A stretch of 64,000 bases of DNA from Paenibacillus sonchi (GTDB lineage Bacteria > Bacillota > Bacilli > Paenibacillales > Paenibacillaceae), in contig NZ_CP068595.1 in assembly GCF_016772475.1 (NCBI RefSeq), forward strand, positions 682,001-746,000. Reading direction: 5' to 3'. The notes under the pieces were generated by a model. That model was not told where the DNA came from, searched no databases, and saw only the letters and a list, made by a program, of their open reading frames with translations. This document shows positions 26,671-35,301 of the stretch, piece after piece. Position 1 is the first letter of the stretch. Every line of letters begins with the position of its first letter. A program made the translations under genes and the position numbers.

Positions 26671-27332
26671 TCACTTCGGGCGGGTATTGACCTCCAAAAT
26701 CCAGATCTTCCCCGGCCGTCCACAGCATAATCAAAGCCAAGCACACCAATGCCCGGAAAATGCCGTTCCAGCACCTCTATGCAGATCAGGGTCAGGCTCC
26801 GCATCTCCGCTTTTTTGGCAGAGGTCCTGACCCGCGGCAATGATATCCTCAGTCCCTCACGGCAGCTTAGCATCGTTCCGCCCTTGCAGAGATTCGTCAC
26901 GAACAGTCCCGGACGCGCCACTCTTCCGACCATAGAACGAAATTCCCAGTGTGCTCCGTTCTTCGCCACCTTGACCCGGTAATCGATAGGGCGTCCGCCA
27001 ATCCGGGCCAGCGAGATGCCCTGCTGCATCAGATATTTCCGTTTGGCCTTAAATAAGTCGAGTGCACGCTTCATGGAGGAGAAATCCCGGTACATTCTTG
27101 TGCTGTGCATATGTGTGAAGCCGTATCCCCGGCTGTTCCGGAACACTTTGATCACCCCAAAACCGCCACCGCCAACAACAGGTTTGATTACAACCGTTCC
27201 GTATTTCCCCAGCATCCCTAACAACCCAGCAGCGCTATATTCCATCGTTCTCGGAATGTAACCGGCAACCCGCGGATCGCTGAGCAGCGCCTCGGTTTTC
27301 AGCCACTTGCTGGCCAGTTGTCTTCCCGCCAT
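26671..27332 (-). pseudogene. Short YheC/YheD-family ATP-grasp protein (frameshift near 3' end)
   Basis: A compact member (220 residues when corrected) of the ATP-grasp family that includes the spore-coat-associated proteins YheC and YheD. ATP-grasp signatures are YGTVVIKPVVGGGGFGVIKV (phosphate-binding loop), DYRVKVAKNG and, late, GIGVLGFDYAVDGRG. The expected final strand KIWILEVNTRPK appears only after adding one G to the G4 run (C4 at 26710-26713). The uncorrected frame ends SGFWRSIPARSD instead and destroys the metal-binding E-x-N motif. Shorter than YheC and YheD. The role is presumed spore-related, but this is inference. Confidence 0.8.
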
Positions 27333-27666
27333 TGTTCAACCTCTCCTTTCACATTCCCAGCCTACCCTATACTTTACTCAGAAAAGGCCGCGCCCTCCTG
27401 TATGATTGTCCGTATGAGCAGGTGCGCACAGCAAAAAAGGGCATATAGCCGCCAGCGCTTATGTCCTATCTATCCTATATGGGAGAGCAGCGGGGCTGCT
27501 GCAAATTCTGACAAGCCTCTTCTACGGCAATCGACAGCAACCGCCGGTAGGGGAACCGCTCGCAGAGTCTGTCGGATTCTCTGGTCATGCGGCGTTGCCC
27601 CTCAGCCACTTTTTGCTGGAAAATCCTTAAAATTCATTGTATTATGACCTGGAGGGAGGACTCTTC
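27333..27666. other. Intergenic region, nothing recognised
   Basis: This 334-bp gap separates two divergently oriented genes. I find no supported gene, terminator or palindrome array in it. Confidence 0.4.
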
Positions 27667-27876
27667 ATGGCAGAGCTTTTTGAAGTGCTGTACTGGGTGG
27701 CAATGGTTGGAATGACCGTCGTTCTGGCAGGAATCACGGTTCTTGTCTGCGCATTAGGCTTCAAATTCATCAAAGACCGGCGCCGGGTCCTCGGCACGGG
27801 CTGCATCGCCTTTTCTCTGGGCGCCGCCGCACTGGTCGTATTTATGATTAATTTCAAGTTTATTATTCCTGCTTAA
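27667..27876 (+). CDS. Small two-span membrane protein, unknown function
   Basis: A 69-residue protein with two hydrophobic helices (about 5-31 and 43-66). They are separated by a basic loop KFIKDRRRVLG, so both termini probably face outward by the positive-inside rule. GGAGGGAGGACTCTTC precedes the ATG at 27667, a strong ribosome site; the open frame back to 27637 is not needed. It seems to be monocistronic. I do not recognise the family. Confidence 0.7.
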   Translation: MAELFEVLYWVAMVGMTVVLAGITVLVCALGFKFIKDRRRVLGTGCIAFSLGAAALVVFMINFKFIIPA

Positions 27877-28014
27877 TTAAAAGTTTCGTTCTTTGCAACG
27901 CCCTGTCACAGAGTTTTCTGTACAGGGTTTTTATTATACTCTATGAAAAAAAGATGCGATGGCTTGTGCAGATGGACAGCTTGATTTGCTGATATTGCCT
28001 TATCTCTATAATCA

Positions 28015-28563
28015 TTACCGTCCCCCTCTCTGCAGCTCATATTCCGGCTTTAAAACCGAATACTGGTATGAATCATGCCACCTCCCCTTATGCCACATAT
28101 GCTCCCGCAAATGCCCTTCATAGACCATGCCGAGCTTGTGCATGACCTTGGCTGAACCCACGTTCTCCGGACGGCAGGTCGCGTAGATCCGGTGCAGATT
28201 CAACTCCTGAAATCCGAAGTCAAGTAATGAAGCCGCAGCCTCGGAGGTATATCCCTGTCTCCAAAACAGCGGATTGAAGCAATAGCCGATTTCCCCTTGC
28301 CCCGGTTCACTGATGTGAATGCCGCAGCCGCCGATCAGTTGACCCGTCTCTTTCAGAACTACGGCAAACTCGAAATCCTTCCGCGGAATCTGGCTCTGCC
28401 ATTCCAAGGTCAGACCGATATAACTTCTTGTTTCCTCTTTGGAGTTCGGTCCCCAGATCATATACTTGGCCACCAGAGGGTCAGAAGCATATGCATGCAC
28501 AGCTTCCATATCTTCATAAGTAAACTCTCGAATGATTAGCCGTTCTGTTTCCAATAGAGTCAC
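28015..28563 (-). CDS. GNAT-family N-acetyltransferase (RimJ/RimL-like)
   Basis: A 182-residue acetyltransferase. It begins LLETERLIIREFTYEDMEAV, the classic RimJ/RimL N-terminus. IGGCGIHISEPGQGEIGY and NPLFWRQGYTSEAAASLL form the central sheet and CoA loop (R-Q-G-Y-x-x-E). VGSAKVMHKLGMVYEGHLRE is the late helix with the N-x-x-S-x-x-x-x-E/K-L-G-F-type motif. The acceptor is unknown. It probably stands alone. Confidence 0.85.
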   Translation of the reverse strand: MTLLETERLIIREFTYEDMEAVHAYASDPLVAKYMIWGPNSKEETRSYIGLTLEWQSQIPRKDFEFAVVLKETGQLIGGCGIHISEPGQGEIGYCFNPLFWRQGYTSEAAASLLDFGFQELNLHRIYATCRPENVGSAKVMHKLGMVYEGHLREHMWHKGRWHDSYQYSVLKPEYELQRGGR

Positions 28564-28706
28564 GAGGTTCCCTTCCTTCAGTTAGATTTCAACTTATTGG
28601 ATATTTAAACTTTTAGATAGTTACATTCATATTTTAATAGACTCTTGGAATAGTCATCCAAAGAGGTTCCGTTCTGAACGACCAAGGAATATTCTGGCAT
28701 ATGCAA

Positions 28707-29435
28707 CTATCCCTTCGAGTGTTTTCTCCATAAGCTTGTCCATAGAAACGGAACACCGAACACAGGATCATTATCCGTGCATTCCTTCATCATACGAATC
28801 TCCACCACCTCAAAATACCCGCCTAAGATTTCGTTTAATTTCTCCTTGCTGTACGCTTGTCCGCCATGCATGCTTCGATCCCGGTAGACATCCCAGTCGC
28901 TTATTTCCATGGCTCCCCCCATTTCCGTAAACCCGGGAGCAAAACAAGTTAATCCAAAATACCCTCCATCCTTCAGCGCATGATGGATCATCTCAATATA
29001 TCCGATGCGCCGATGGGGCCACAGGTGGTGCAGGCAGCCTGCATCATAGACCAGATCATATTCGGACTGGGGGGACAGATCAAAAACTGATCCGAGCGTA
29101 AAGTTCACTGTGGCATTCTTTTCAACCGCCCGCTCTTTGGCCCAAGTAATAGCTTCTTCTGAAAGATCTACCGCATCCACATCAAAGCCATGAAGCGCCG
29201 CATAAATCGCATTCCTTCCCGGACCGCAGCCCAGCTCCAGCATTCGCCCTCCCTGTAATACTCCTGCTTCTACAAAAGAGACTAAATTCTCATCCGGCTT
29301 ATCTGCAAAAAAGGGAACTCCCTTCGTTCGGTTACAATAGAATTTATTCCAAAACGGGGCGGGCTCCCTCATCAGCGAATCCAGCATGCTGAGCAAATTC
29401 TCCATGCTTTTAATGGTTTCCGGCATTTTGGGCAT
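28707..29435 (-). CDS. Class I SAM-dependent methyltransferase
   Basis: A 242-residue methyltransferase with a Rossmann-like fold. Motif I is MLELGCGPGRNAIYAA (about 78-93), followed by an acidic strand end VDAVDLSEEAI and the motif LVYDAGCLHHLWP, which resembles the DxxxHH-type region of small-molecule methyltransferases. A second substrate-facing segment is GLTCFAPGFTEMGGAMEISD. The substrate cannot be inferred. A C6/G6 run in this gene (about 28917) is intact. Confidence 0.85.
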   Translation of the reverse strand: MPKMPETIKSMENLLSMLDSLMREPAPFWNKFYCNRTKGVPFFADKPDENLVSFVEAGVLQGGRMLELGCGPGRNAIYAALHGFDVDAVDLSEEAITWAKERAVEKNATVNFTLGSVFDLSPQSEYDLVYDAGCLHHLWPHRRIGYIEMIHHALKDGGYFGLTCFAPGFTEMGGAMEISDWDVYRDRSMHGGQAYSKEKLNEILGGYFEVVEIRMMKECTDNDPVFGVPFLWTSLWRKHSKG

Positions 29436-29596
29436 CTCCTAAAATAGATATTTTGCAATCGCGCAGACAGCATTTTTTTGAAATATTCGCTGTTTAATTT
29501 TTATCAAGGGAGACTGGTTGTTCTTTTGATTATTACTCTTTCATTATACTAGTCCAACTAAAAACTGGAAACGGAGTTTAGCTTGCCCCAACGTAC

Positions 29597-29630
29597 AAAA
29601 AAGCCTCCAGGCACATTCACCTGAAGACTT
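29597..29630 (-). terminator. Rho-independent terminator, minus strand
   Basis: On the minus strand, AAGTCTTCAGG pairs with CCTGGAGGCTT through two G-U pairs, then six U. It lies about 420 bp past the erpA stop and could end that transcript after the quartet element. Confidence 0.6.
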
Positions 29631-29687
29631 CGGTACAGCAGCCGGTTATATGAATTAGAAAAGTAATGGCACTCAGGTACTCTAACC

Positions 29688-29874
29688 TTAAGTGGAATTT
29701 CTCCACTAAATTATAGCATTCTGTTAGCTCAGTAGCATTTAGTGGGATTTTCTCCACTTATTTCGGAGGAACTTAGCTGATACCGCCTAAATGGGCCATT
29801 TTAGTTGTACTTATTCCACCTAATGAGGGCACAGCAGTCAAAAGTCTCGGATTAGTGGGAGAAATTCCACTTAA
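29688..29874. repeat. Four-palindrome element (quartet 3), between the methyltransferase gene and erpA
   Basis: The 611-bp gap 29436-30046 contains four related palindromes at 29688-29709, 29739-29760, 29801-29823 and 29852-29874, of the form TTAGTGGA..TCCACTTAA. Centres are spaced about 51, 62 and 51 bp, identical to quartet 1 although the palindrome sequence differs. The rest of the gap holds a terminator at 29597-29630 and no credible gene. Confidence 0.8.
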
Positions 29875-30046
29875 CTCTATAGCTTACTTCAGTTTCAGCG
29901 CCACCATCCGAGTAATTCCGCTACACCCGAATGTTTTGCCTCAATCCCTCAATCCGCAACGCTGAGCCACGAATCCTTCGCTTATATCCGCGTGTATCAA
30001 TCATCGGCTACAGCCTAGAGCAGCAGCAGATACATTCAGCCGGGGT

Positions 30047-30406
30047 TTAGCAAGGCTCAGCCGCAGGCTTGCCGGCATCGTCCTTCGTACGGAAGCTTGA
30101 GCCGCAGCCGCAGGTAGCGGTGGCGTTCGGATTGTTGATGGTGAACCCGCCGGTCATGCCGGATTCCTCGAAGTCGATCTCGAGGCCGTTCAGGTAACGG
30201 ATATCATCTTTGCTAACGACAACCTTCATGCCCTGCACATCCATATAGACGTCCTGGTCAGTTTCGTTGTCGTCGAAGCCCATAGCGTAGGAGAAGCCGC
30301 TGCAGCCGCCTTCAGTTACACCAAGACGAAGGAACATATTCGGGATTTCCTGTTCAGCCAGCATGGTCTTGAGTTGTCCTGCTGCTGCTTCACTGATTGT
30401 AATCAT
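30047..30406 (-). CDS. erpA: A-type iron-sulfur cluster carrier (ErpA/YutM)
   Basis: A 119-residue HesB/IscA-family carrier that receives Fe-S clusters from a scaffold and passes them to apo-enzymes such as SdhB. The three conserved cysteines are Cys35 (GGCSGF) and Cys99 and Cys101 (CGCGSSF). AGGAGG lies upstream of the ATG. It is the counterpart of B. subtilis YutM, which sits in the same neighbourhood as yutJ, yuzB and yutI. A short extra C-terminal tail ends AEPC. Confidence 0.9.
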   Translation of the reverse strand: MITISEAAAGQLKTMLAEQEIPNMFLRLGVTEGGCSGFSYAMGFDDNETDQDVYMDVQGMKVVVSKDDIRYLNGLEIDFEESGMTGGFTINNPNATATCGCGSSFRTKDDAGKPAAEPC

Positions 30407-30567
30407 AGTCTCTAACCTCCTGAAAAATTATTCTGTATTCTACAGCCTGCCCGGCCAAAAGTAACTGTCTATATAAAAATAAGTATACTCCACTATCCCC
30501 CTGCCCTCAAGTCCAAACTGCACCTGCGCGGCGCAGTTACACATGCGAATCCATCTTCTCTCAGCGG

Positions 30568-30596
30568 TTGCTACCCCCTGGTGAGAGGTTTATAAT
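30568..30596 (+). promoter_or_regulatory. Sigma-A promoter upstream of mqnE
   Basis: TTGCTA (30568-30573) and a perfect TATAAT (30591-30596) with a 17-bp spacer, about 140 bp before mqnE. The leader between them has no riboswitch that I recognise. No gene is seen elsewhere in 30407-30743. Confidence 0.6.
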
Positions 30597-30743
30597 AGGT
30601 AAAGCGATATGCGAAAATTCGGAAAATTGTCACGCAGTCAGCTGACATCGCAGCTTTTTGTAATGGACGGCCACTCCCTAAGTTTGTTTCGGGAATGATT
30701 CTGCGATGCGCTTGCTTCGCCAAAACCTTCAGGAGGAAATTAT

Positions 30744-31850
30744 ATGTCTACTCTTATAACACCCCAGACCGATGCCAGAATGGCGAACATTATCGACAAG
30801 GTTCGCGGCGGAGAAAGATTAAATTTGGAAGATGGCGTTTATTTATATGGAAGCAACGATTTGCTAACCATCGGCCAGTTGGCGAATGAGGTGAATCAGC
30901 GGAAGAACGGCAACAAGGTATATTTTATCGAAAATATGAGCCTATATTTCACCAATGTCTGCGAAGCACACTGCGCATTCTGCAATTTCCGCAAAGATGA
31001 CGGTGAAGAAGGCGCCTATACCCTTTCCGGTCAGGAAATGGTGCAATATGTCGAACAGCATATCCATCCCGGAGTGCGCGAGTTCCATATTGTCGGCGGC
31101 CATAATGATAAGGTGCCCTTTCAATATTATGTTGATTCGCTCAAAGCCTTGAACGAAGCGTTCCCTCAGGTGACTTTGAAGGCGTACACAGCGGCAGAGA
31201 TTGATTTCTTCACACGGATCAGCGGACTGAGCATCCGCGAGGTGCTTGAGGAGCTGCGTGCTGCCGGACTTCAGTCTCTTACTGGCGGCGGTGCAGAAAT
31301 TCTGTCCGACCAATACCGGAAAAAAATGCGTGTCAACAAAGCCAATGTAGAGGAATATCTGGAGGTCCACCGGACCGCACACCAGCTCGGGATGAAGACT
31401 CATACCACGATGCTGTACGGCTCGATTGAATCGCATGAGGACCGCGTGCGCCATATGCTGCAGATCCGCGACCTGCAGGATGAAACGAACGGTTTCATGG
31501 TGTTCATCCCATTGTCTATGCAGCCCAAGAACAAGAATGCCGGCATTATGCGCCGCAACTCGGCTTATGAGGATCTCAAAACGATTGCGATCAGCCGTTT
31601 AATGCTGGATAATTTCGACCATATTAAGGCCTACTTCATTAATATCGGGCCACAGCTTACCCAAGTCGCACTCAGCTTCGGCGCCTCGGATGTGCACGGT
31701 ACGATTCTGAAGGAACGCATCAGCCATGCGGCCGGAGCCTTGACTCCAGAGGGGCTGACCCGTGAAGAGCTGATCTGGCTGGTAAAAGGTGCCGGAAAGA
31801 TTCCGGTAGAGCGGGACACGTTCTATAACGAAATTAAGGTATACGAATAA
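30744..31850 (+). CDS. mqnE: Aminofutalosine synthase (MqnE)
   Basis: A 368-residue radical-SAM enzyme that adds the adenosyl radical to 3-[(1-carboxyvinyl)oxy]benzoate to form aminofutalosine, a committed step of the futalosine menaquinone pathway. The cluster motif is CEAHCAFC (Cys73, 77, 80), followed by family segments GVREFHIVGGHNDKVPFQYY, TTMLYGSIESHEDR and NIGPQLTQVALSFGASDVHGT. AGGAGGAAATT precedes the ATG. Menaquinone is the quinone used by the SDH and NDH enzymes encoded nearby. Confidence 0.94.
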   Translation: MSTLITPQTDARMANIIDKVRGGERLNLEDGVYLYGSNDLLTIGQLANEVNQRKNGNKVYFIENMSLYFTNVCEAHCAFCNFRKDDGEEGAYTLSGQEMVQYVEQHIHPGVREFHIVGGHNDKVPFQYYVDSLKALNEAFPQVTLKAYTAAEIDFFTRISGLSIREVLEELRAAGLQSLTGGGAEILSDQYRKKMRVNKANVEEYLEVHRTAHQLGMKTHTTMLYGSIESHEDRVRHMLQIRDLQDETNGFMVFIPLSMQPKNKNAGIMRRNSAYEDLKTIAISRLMLDNFDHIKAYFINIGPQLTQVALSFGASDVHGTILKERISHAAGALTPEGLTREELIWLVKGAGKIPVERDTFYNEIKVYE

Positions 31851-31920
31851 CTGCAAGCCGGAGTTCATCCGGCAGCTGCTGCAATGACCATAACTGAGCC
31901 CTATTCGAAAGGACGATGTC

Positions 31921-32982
31921 ATGAGAACATTACTCGTCTTGGGCGGCGGCTACGGCGGCCTTGCCCTCATTCAAGAATTACTCGACAACCATCTGCCCCG
32001 CGATGTGGAAATTGTTTTAGTTGACCGGATGCCTTACCAGGGAATCAAGACAGAATACTACGCACTGGCTGCGGGCACCGTCACCGATTATCATTTGCGC
32101 ATCCAGTTCCCGGTGCACCCGCGTCTTACTGTACGTTACGGCGAGGTAGGCTCCATAGATCTGGAGAGCCGGATGATCTTTTTGAAGACGGGAGAGCCCA
32201 TGTCTTACGACATATTGGCCATTGCTCTCGGCTGTACGGATAATTATCATAATATTCCAGGTGCAGAAGAGCATACCTGCAGCATTCAGAGCTTCTCCAG
32301 TACACGCGAGACTTACCGGCGCCTGAATGATGTGAGGCCTTACGGAACTGTCAATATTGTAGGCGGAGGACTTAGCGGAGTGGAGATTGCTGCAGAGCTG
32401 CGGGAAAGCCGGCCCGATCTAAACATCTCTATTCTGGATCGTGGTGAACGTGTACTGTCCTCTTTTCCGGCAAAGCTGTCGCAGTATGTGGAGGAGTGGT
32501 TCAGTGAGCACCATGTGGAGACATTGGGTCATATCTCCGTATCCCATGTCGAAAAGGATGCCATCTTCAATGGCACCCAGGCTATTCCCGGTGATGTGAC
32601 CGTATGGACCGCCGGCATCCAGCCGGTGGAGGTCGTGCAGCAGCTTGAGCTGCCGAAAGACCGGGGCGGACGAATTATTGTAGAGCCTTATTACAATGTG
32701 GCGGATTATCCGGAGGTCTATGTGATCGGCGACTGTGCCAGCCTTCCCTTCGCGCCAAGCGCGCAGGCGGCCGGAGCGCAGGGTGAACAGGTGGCGCAGA
32801 TCATGCAGGCCCTATGGCGCGATGAAACGCCGAAGCTGCACAAGATCAAGCTGAAGGGCACCCTTGGCTCTTTGGGCAAAAATGCCGGTTTTGGCTTGAT
32901 GGGCCGCCGCTCTGTCATGGGGCGGGTTCCCCGTTTGCTGAAAAGCGGTGTGCTCTGGATGTCCAAACGGCATTTTGGCTAA
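31921..32982 (+). CDS. yutJ: YutJ-like NADH dehydrogenase-family flavoprotein
   Basis: A 353-residue NDH-2-type flavoprotein. The FAD fold is TLLVLGGGYGGLALIQEL (residues 3-20), the NAD(P)H fold is VNIVGGGLSGVEIAAEL and the second FAD contact is VYVIGDCASLPFAP. It is shorter than ndh at 23574 and lacks its full C-terminal membrane segment, though it ends in a basic, hydrophobic GRVPRLLKSGVLWMSKRHFG. It lies 70 bp after mqnE and next to yuzB and yutI, as in B. subtilis. The electron acceptor is uncertain. Confidence 0.85.
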   Translation: MRTLLVLGGGYGGLALIQELLDNHLPRDVEIVLVDRMPYQGIKTEYYALAAGTVTDYHLRIQFPVHPRLTVRYGEVGSIDLESRMIFLKTGEPMSYDILAIALGCTDNYHNIPGAEEHTCSIQSFSSTRETYRRLNDVRPYGTVNIVGGGLSGVEIAAELRESRPDLNISILDRGERVLSSFPAKLSQYVEEWFSEHHVETLGHISVSHVEKDAIFNGTQAIPGDVTVWTAGIQPVEVVQQLELPKDRGGRIIVEPYYNVADYPEVYVIGDCASLPFAPSAQAAGAQGEQVAQIMQALWRDETPKLHKIKLKGTLGSLGKNAGFGLMGRRSVMGRVPRLLKSGVLWMSKRHFG

Positions 32983-32997
32983 AATATGAGCCTGGGA

Positions 32998-33252
32998 CTA
33001 ATCGATCTCAAGATTGTCCCAGGCTTCTTGTTCTTTTATTGCAGCCTCTATGGCCGCTTCAAGCTCTTCCGGTGTTTCCGCTTCAATGATCTCACCGTCA
33101 AGCATGGCGAACGGCTGCAGATAGCATTGTCCGCAATTGTTCAGACAGCCATACTCAATGACATCGTATTCGGGATTGAGTTCCAGCTTGCGCTTGAGCG
33201 GTTCTGTGCCGTGTCCGATATTGCTGGCACAAAATTCAATAAGTGGTCTCAT
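32998..33252 (-). CDS. yuzB: YuzB family protein (DUF1450)
   Basis: An 84-residue protein of the DUF1450/YuzB family, of unknown role. Four cysteines are visible: one in the start RPLIEFCASNIGHG, and three in YGCLNNCGQCYLQPFA (CxxxCxxC). These could bind a metal or an Fe-S cluster. It is convergent with yutJ and divergent from the NifU-like yutI, the same order as in B. subtilis. Given the neighbours, a link to Fe-S metabolism is reasonable inference. Confidence 0.85.
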   Translation of the reverse strand: MRPLIEFCASNIGHGTEPLKRKLELNPEYDVIEYGCLNNCGQCYLQPFAMLDGEIIEAETPEELEAAIEAAIKEQEAWDNLEID

Positions 33253-33334
33253 GATGTTCTCCTTATTCTGTGTGAACCATTTTATTTTTTAACTTTTTGT
33301 ACTATAATAAGCATACGAAAGGAGTGATTGAGAA

Positions 33335-33583
33335 ATGAGTGAGAATCTGCAAAGCACCACCATGTATGATGAAGTACTGGAAGTGCTCGATAAACTTCGT
33401 CCGTTCCTGCAGCGCGATGGCGGCGACGTCGAACTGATCGATGTAGAAGACGGCATTGTTAAGCTGAAGCTTATGGGTGCCTGCGGCAGCTGCCCAAGCT
33501 CCACGATCACGCTCAAAGCCGGGATCGAACGCGCCCTCCTTGAAGAAGTAGAAGGCGTAGAAGAAGTTATTCAAGTATTCTAA
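33335..33583 (+). CDS. yutI: NifU C-terminal-domain Fe-S scaffold/carrier (YutI)
   Basis: An 82-residue stand-alone NifU C-terminal domain. The cluster-binding motif is GACGSCPSS (Cys50 and Cys53), preceded by the family signature [14 protein letters not shown]. Such proteins assemble or carry [4Fe-4S] clusters. AAAGGAG lies upstream of the ATG, and a strong terminator follows. Together with erpA at 30047 it forms an Fe-S delivery set. Confidence 0.92.
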   Translation: MSENLQSTTMYDEVLEVLDKLRPFLQRDGGDVELIDVEDGIVKLKLMGACGSCPSSTITLKAGIERALLEEVEGVEEVIQVF

Positions 33584-33597
33584 TCCCGTTGTATAAC

Positions 33598-33636
33598 AAT
33601 CCCGGCCTCGGATGAAGAAGGCCGGGATTTTTTTTA
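33598..33636 (+). terminator. Terminator of yutI
   Basis: AATCCCGGCCT pairs with AGGCCGGGATT and is followed by a run of T. Confidence 0.85.
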
Positions 33637-33665
33637 TTATAGTGGATTTCGCATTCGGGATCAAC

Positions 33666-34508
33666 CTAGTGTGCCGGTGCGGGAGCAGCCACGCTGCTTG
33701 TGTCCGAGCTCTCCACTTTTTTCTTCGCTTTATCGATCTCTTCTTGCTTGAGAGGGGGACCGACGGTAAAGCTGTCAATGATGGTACCGAGCACAGCAGA
33801 GTCGAAGTCCTTTTGGGAGTACAATTCAACTGTAAACCCCTTCTGCTCCCAGATTACTATCCCATTCGCATGGTATACTTTGGTACCGTTAATAATTTCG
33901 GTTGTGACCGCACCGGCGGTGCTGATTCCGTTATCGCCACCTTTTGAAATCAGGAAATTGACCGTCTCTTCACCTTTTGCGTAATTGACTCCAATCATGC
34001 TGTCTCCTTGAATAGTGCAACTCACGAACTTATAATCCAGAAGGCTGGCTGGCGCCGGAAAGTTAATGTCCAGCACTGCACGGGCTTCCTGCACGGTCAG
34101 GTCAGGAGGTGTCGGCAATTCAATCACACCGGATTCATTACCAGCAGTTTCGGAGGTTGTGCTGTCTGCCGGGGAAGCCGGAACTTCCTCATCATATTGT
34201 GTGATTTTCATATTGCCCACCTGGAATTGCGCTACAATGGATTTGAACATTTCCTGGGCGTAGGAAGTAGCCGAGAATGCGCCTCCCAGGGTGACCACAG
34301 AACATGCAACGACTATACCCGTTCTCCATTTGCTCTTTTTCATAAATACCCCATCCTTTTTTAGGTTCTGGGCTGCAATTGACCCTGTCTCCATTTTGTG
34401 GATTAAGCGGTGATGAATTTTTTCCCTCGAGGCGGAATTGTCCAAATCCATATGCTCAAGCAGCTCGCTAAGCTTCCTTAAATGTTCCGCGTCCTGTGTT
34501 TTACTCAT
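33666..34508 (-). CDS. Membrane-bound anti-sigma factor with DUF4367-like domain
   Basis: A 280-residue single-span membrane protein. The cytosolic N-terminus (about 1-60) should bind the sigma factor. A transmembrane helix spans about 63-82. The outer part ends in a DUF4367-like domain (about 195-255, with NGTKVYHANGIVIWEQKG) and an Ala/Pro-rich tail. Its ATG overlaps the end of the sigma gene (ATATGAGTAA), so translation is coupled and the amounts are likely matched. The signal sensed is unknown. Confidence 0.8.
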   Translation of the reverse strand: MSKTQDAEHLRKLSELLEHMDLDNSASREKIHHRLIHKMETGSIAAQNLKKDGVFMKKSKWRTGIVVACSVVTLGGAFSATSYAQEMFKSIVAQFQVGNMKITQYDEEVPASPADSTTSETAGNESGVIELPTPPDLTVQEARAVLDINFPAPASLLDYKFVSCTIQGDSMIGVNYAKGEETVNFLISKGGDNGISTAGAVTTEIINGTKVYHANGIVIWEQKGFTVELYSQKDFDSAVLGTIIDSFTVGPPLKQEEIDKAKKKVESSDTSSVAAPAPAH

Positions 34509-35081
34509 ATTTGAACCCTCCTGCCTCCAAGGCTTTATGCAGTTTTTTCAAGCTTCTGTACACTACAACGCCAATATTGGATTCACTTACGCCCAGCAGA
34601 GCCGCTATTTCTGTATTCTTCAGTCCCGCGCCGTACTTCATCGCGATGATATTGCGTTCCTTGTCGCGCAGCTTCGCCAGGGCCTTGAATAATTCCCGGT
34701 GATTGTCATCCCGGATGACCAGTTCCTCGGGGATGGCTTGGGGAGTACGAAATCCAGCAGTGTGTCCAGCGAGAAGTGGCTGCCTTTCTTTTGCCTGCGG
34801 AAATAATCCGTCACCGCATTTCTTACAATCGCAAACAGCCATACCTCAAACCCTGATTTTTCCGCTGAGAAGGTTTCATATTTGGAAATGACGGTTTCGA
34901 ATACCTGGCTGCAGATATCTTCCGCGGCAAAATGATTGTTGATCCGGTAGCAGATATATTTGTAAACGCGTTTCTGGTACAAATTATAGAGCCGGGTGAA
35001 CGCCTCTGTGGACAAAGCTTCCTCCCGGGCACTGGCAGTTGTCTCACGATATGTTCCAGTCTTCACGCTTGCAATTTCCAA
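34501..35081 (-). pseudogene. ECF-type RNA polymerase sigma factor (one frameshift)
   Basis: A 193-residue (corrected) ECF sigma factor. Region 2 is visible in RLYNLYQKRVYKYICYRINN, AEDICSQVFETV and FEVWLFAIVRNAVTDYFRRQ. Region 4 is KLRDKERNIIAMKYGAGLKN with helix-turn-helix TEIAALLGVSESNIGVVVYR. The two halves are in different frames. Adding one G to the G4 run at 34740-34743 joins DTLLDFVLP to QAIPEELVIRDD. The start is TTG 35081, with GGAGG 7 bp upstream. It is co-transcribed with its anti-sigma gene. Probably a sequencing artefact. Confidence 0.85.
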
Positions 35082-35217
35082 CTCTCTCCCTCCTCTCCTG
35101 TTCGGCTTCATAAGCAGCAGATGTTCAACAAATTGCGCAATTTGTTTGTTACCAATCTTACCTAAGTTAATACGCAGAAGCGCCCAATGCATTAACAACA
35201 TAAATCTGAATCTGCAA

Positions 35218-35270
35218 AAAGACCAGAAGTGCTCCGCAGCCTTCATGGCTATCGGATACCTCTGGTCTTT
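35218..35270 (-). terminator. Terminator of metNPQ
   Basis: AAAGACCAGA pairs with TCTGGTCTTT, with a smaller hairpin in the loop. The minus-strand tail is U-rich. It lies 31 bp past the metQ stop. Confidence 0.75.
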
Positions 35271-35301
35271 AATTTATCGATGTTCAGCTCAAGAAATTAA
35301 A

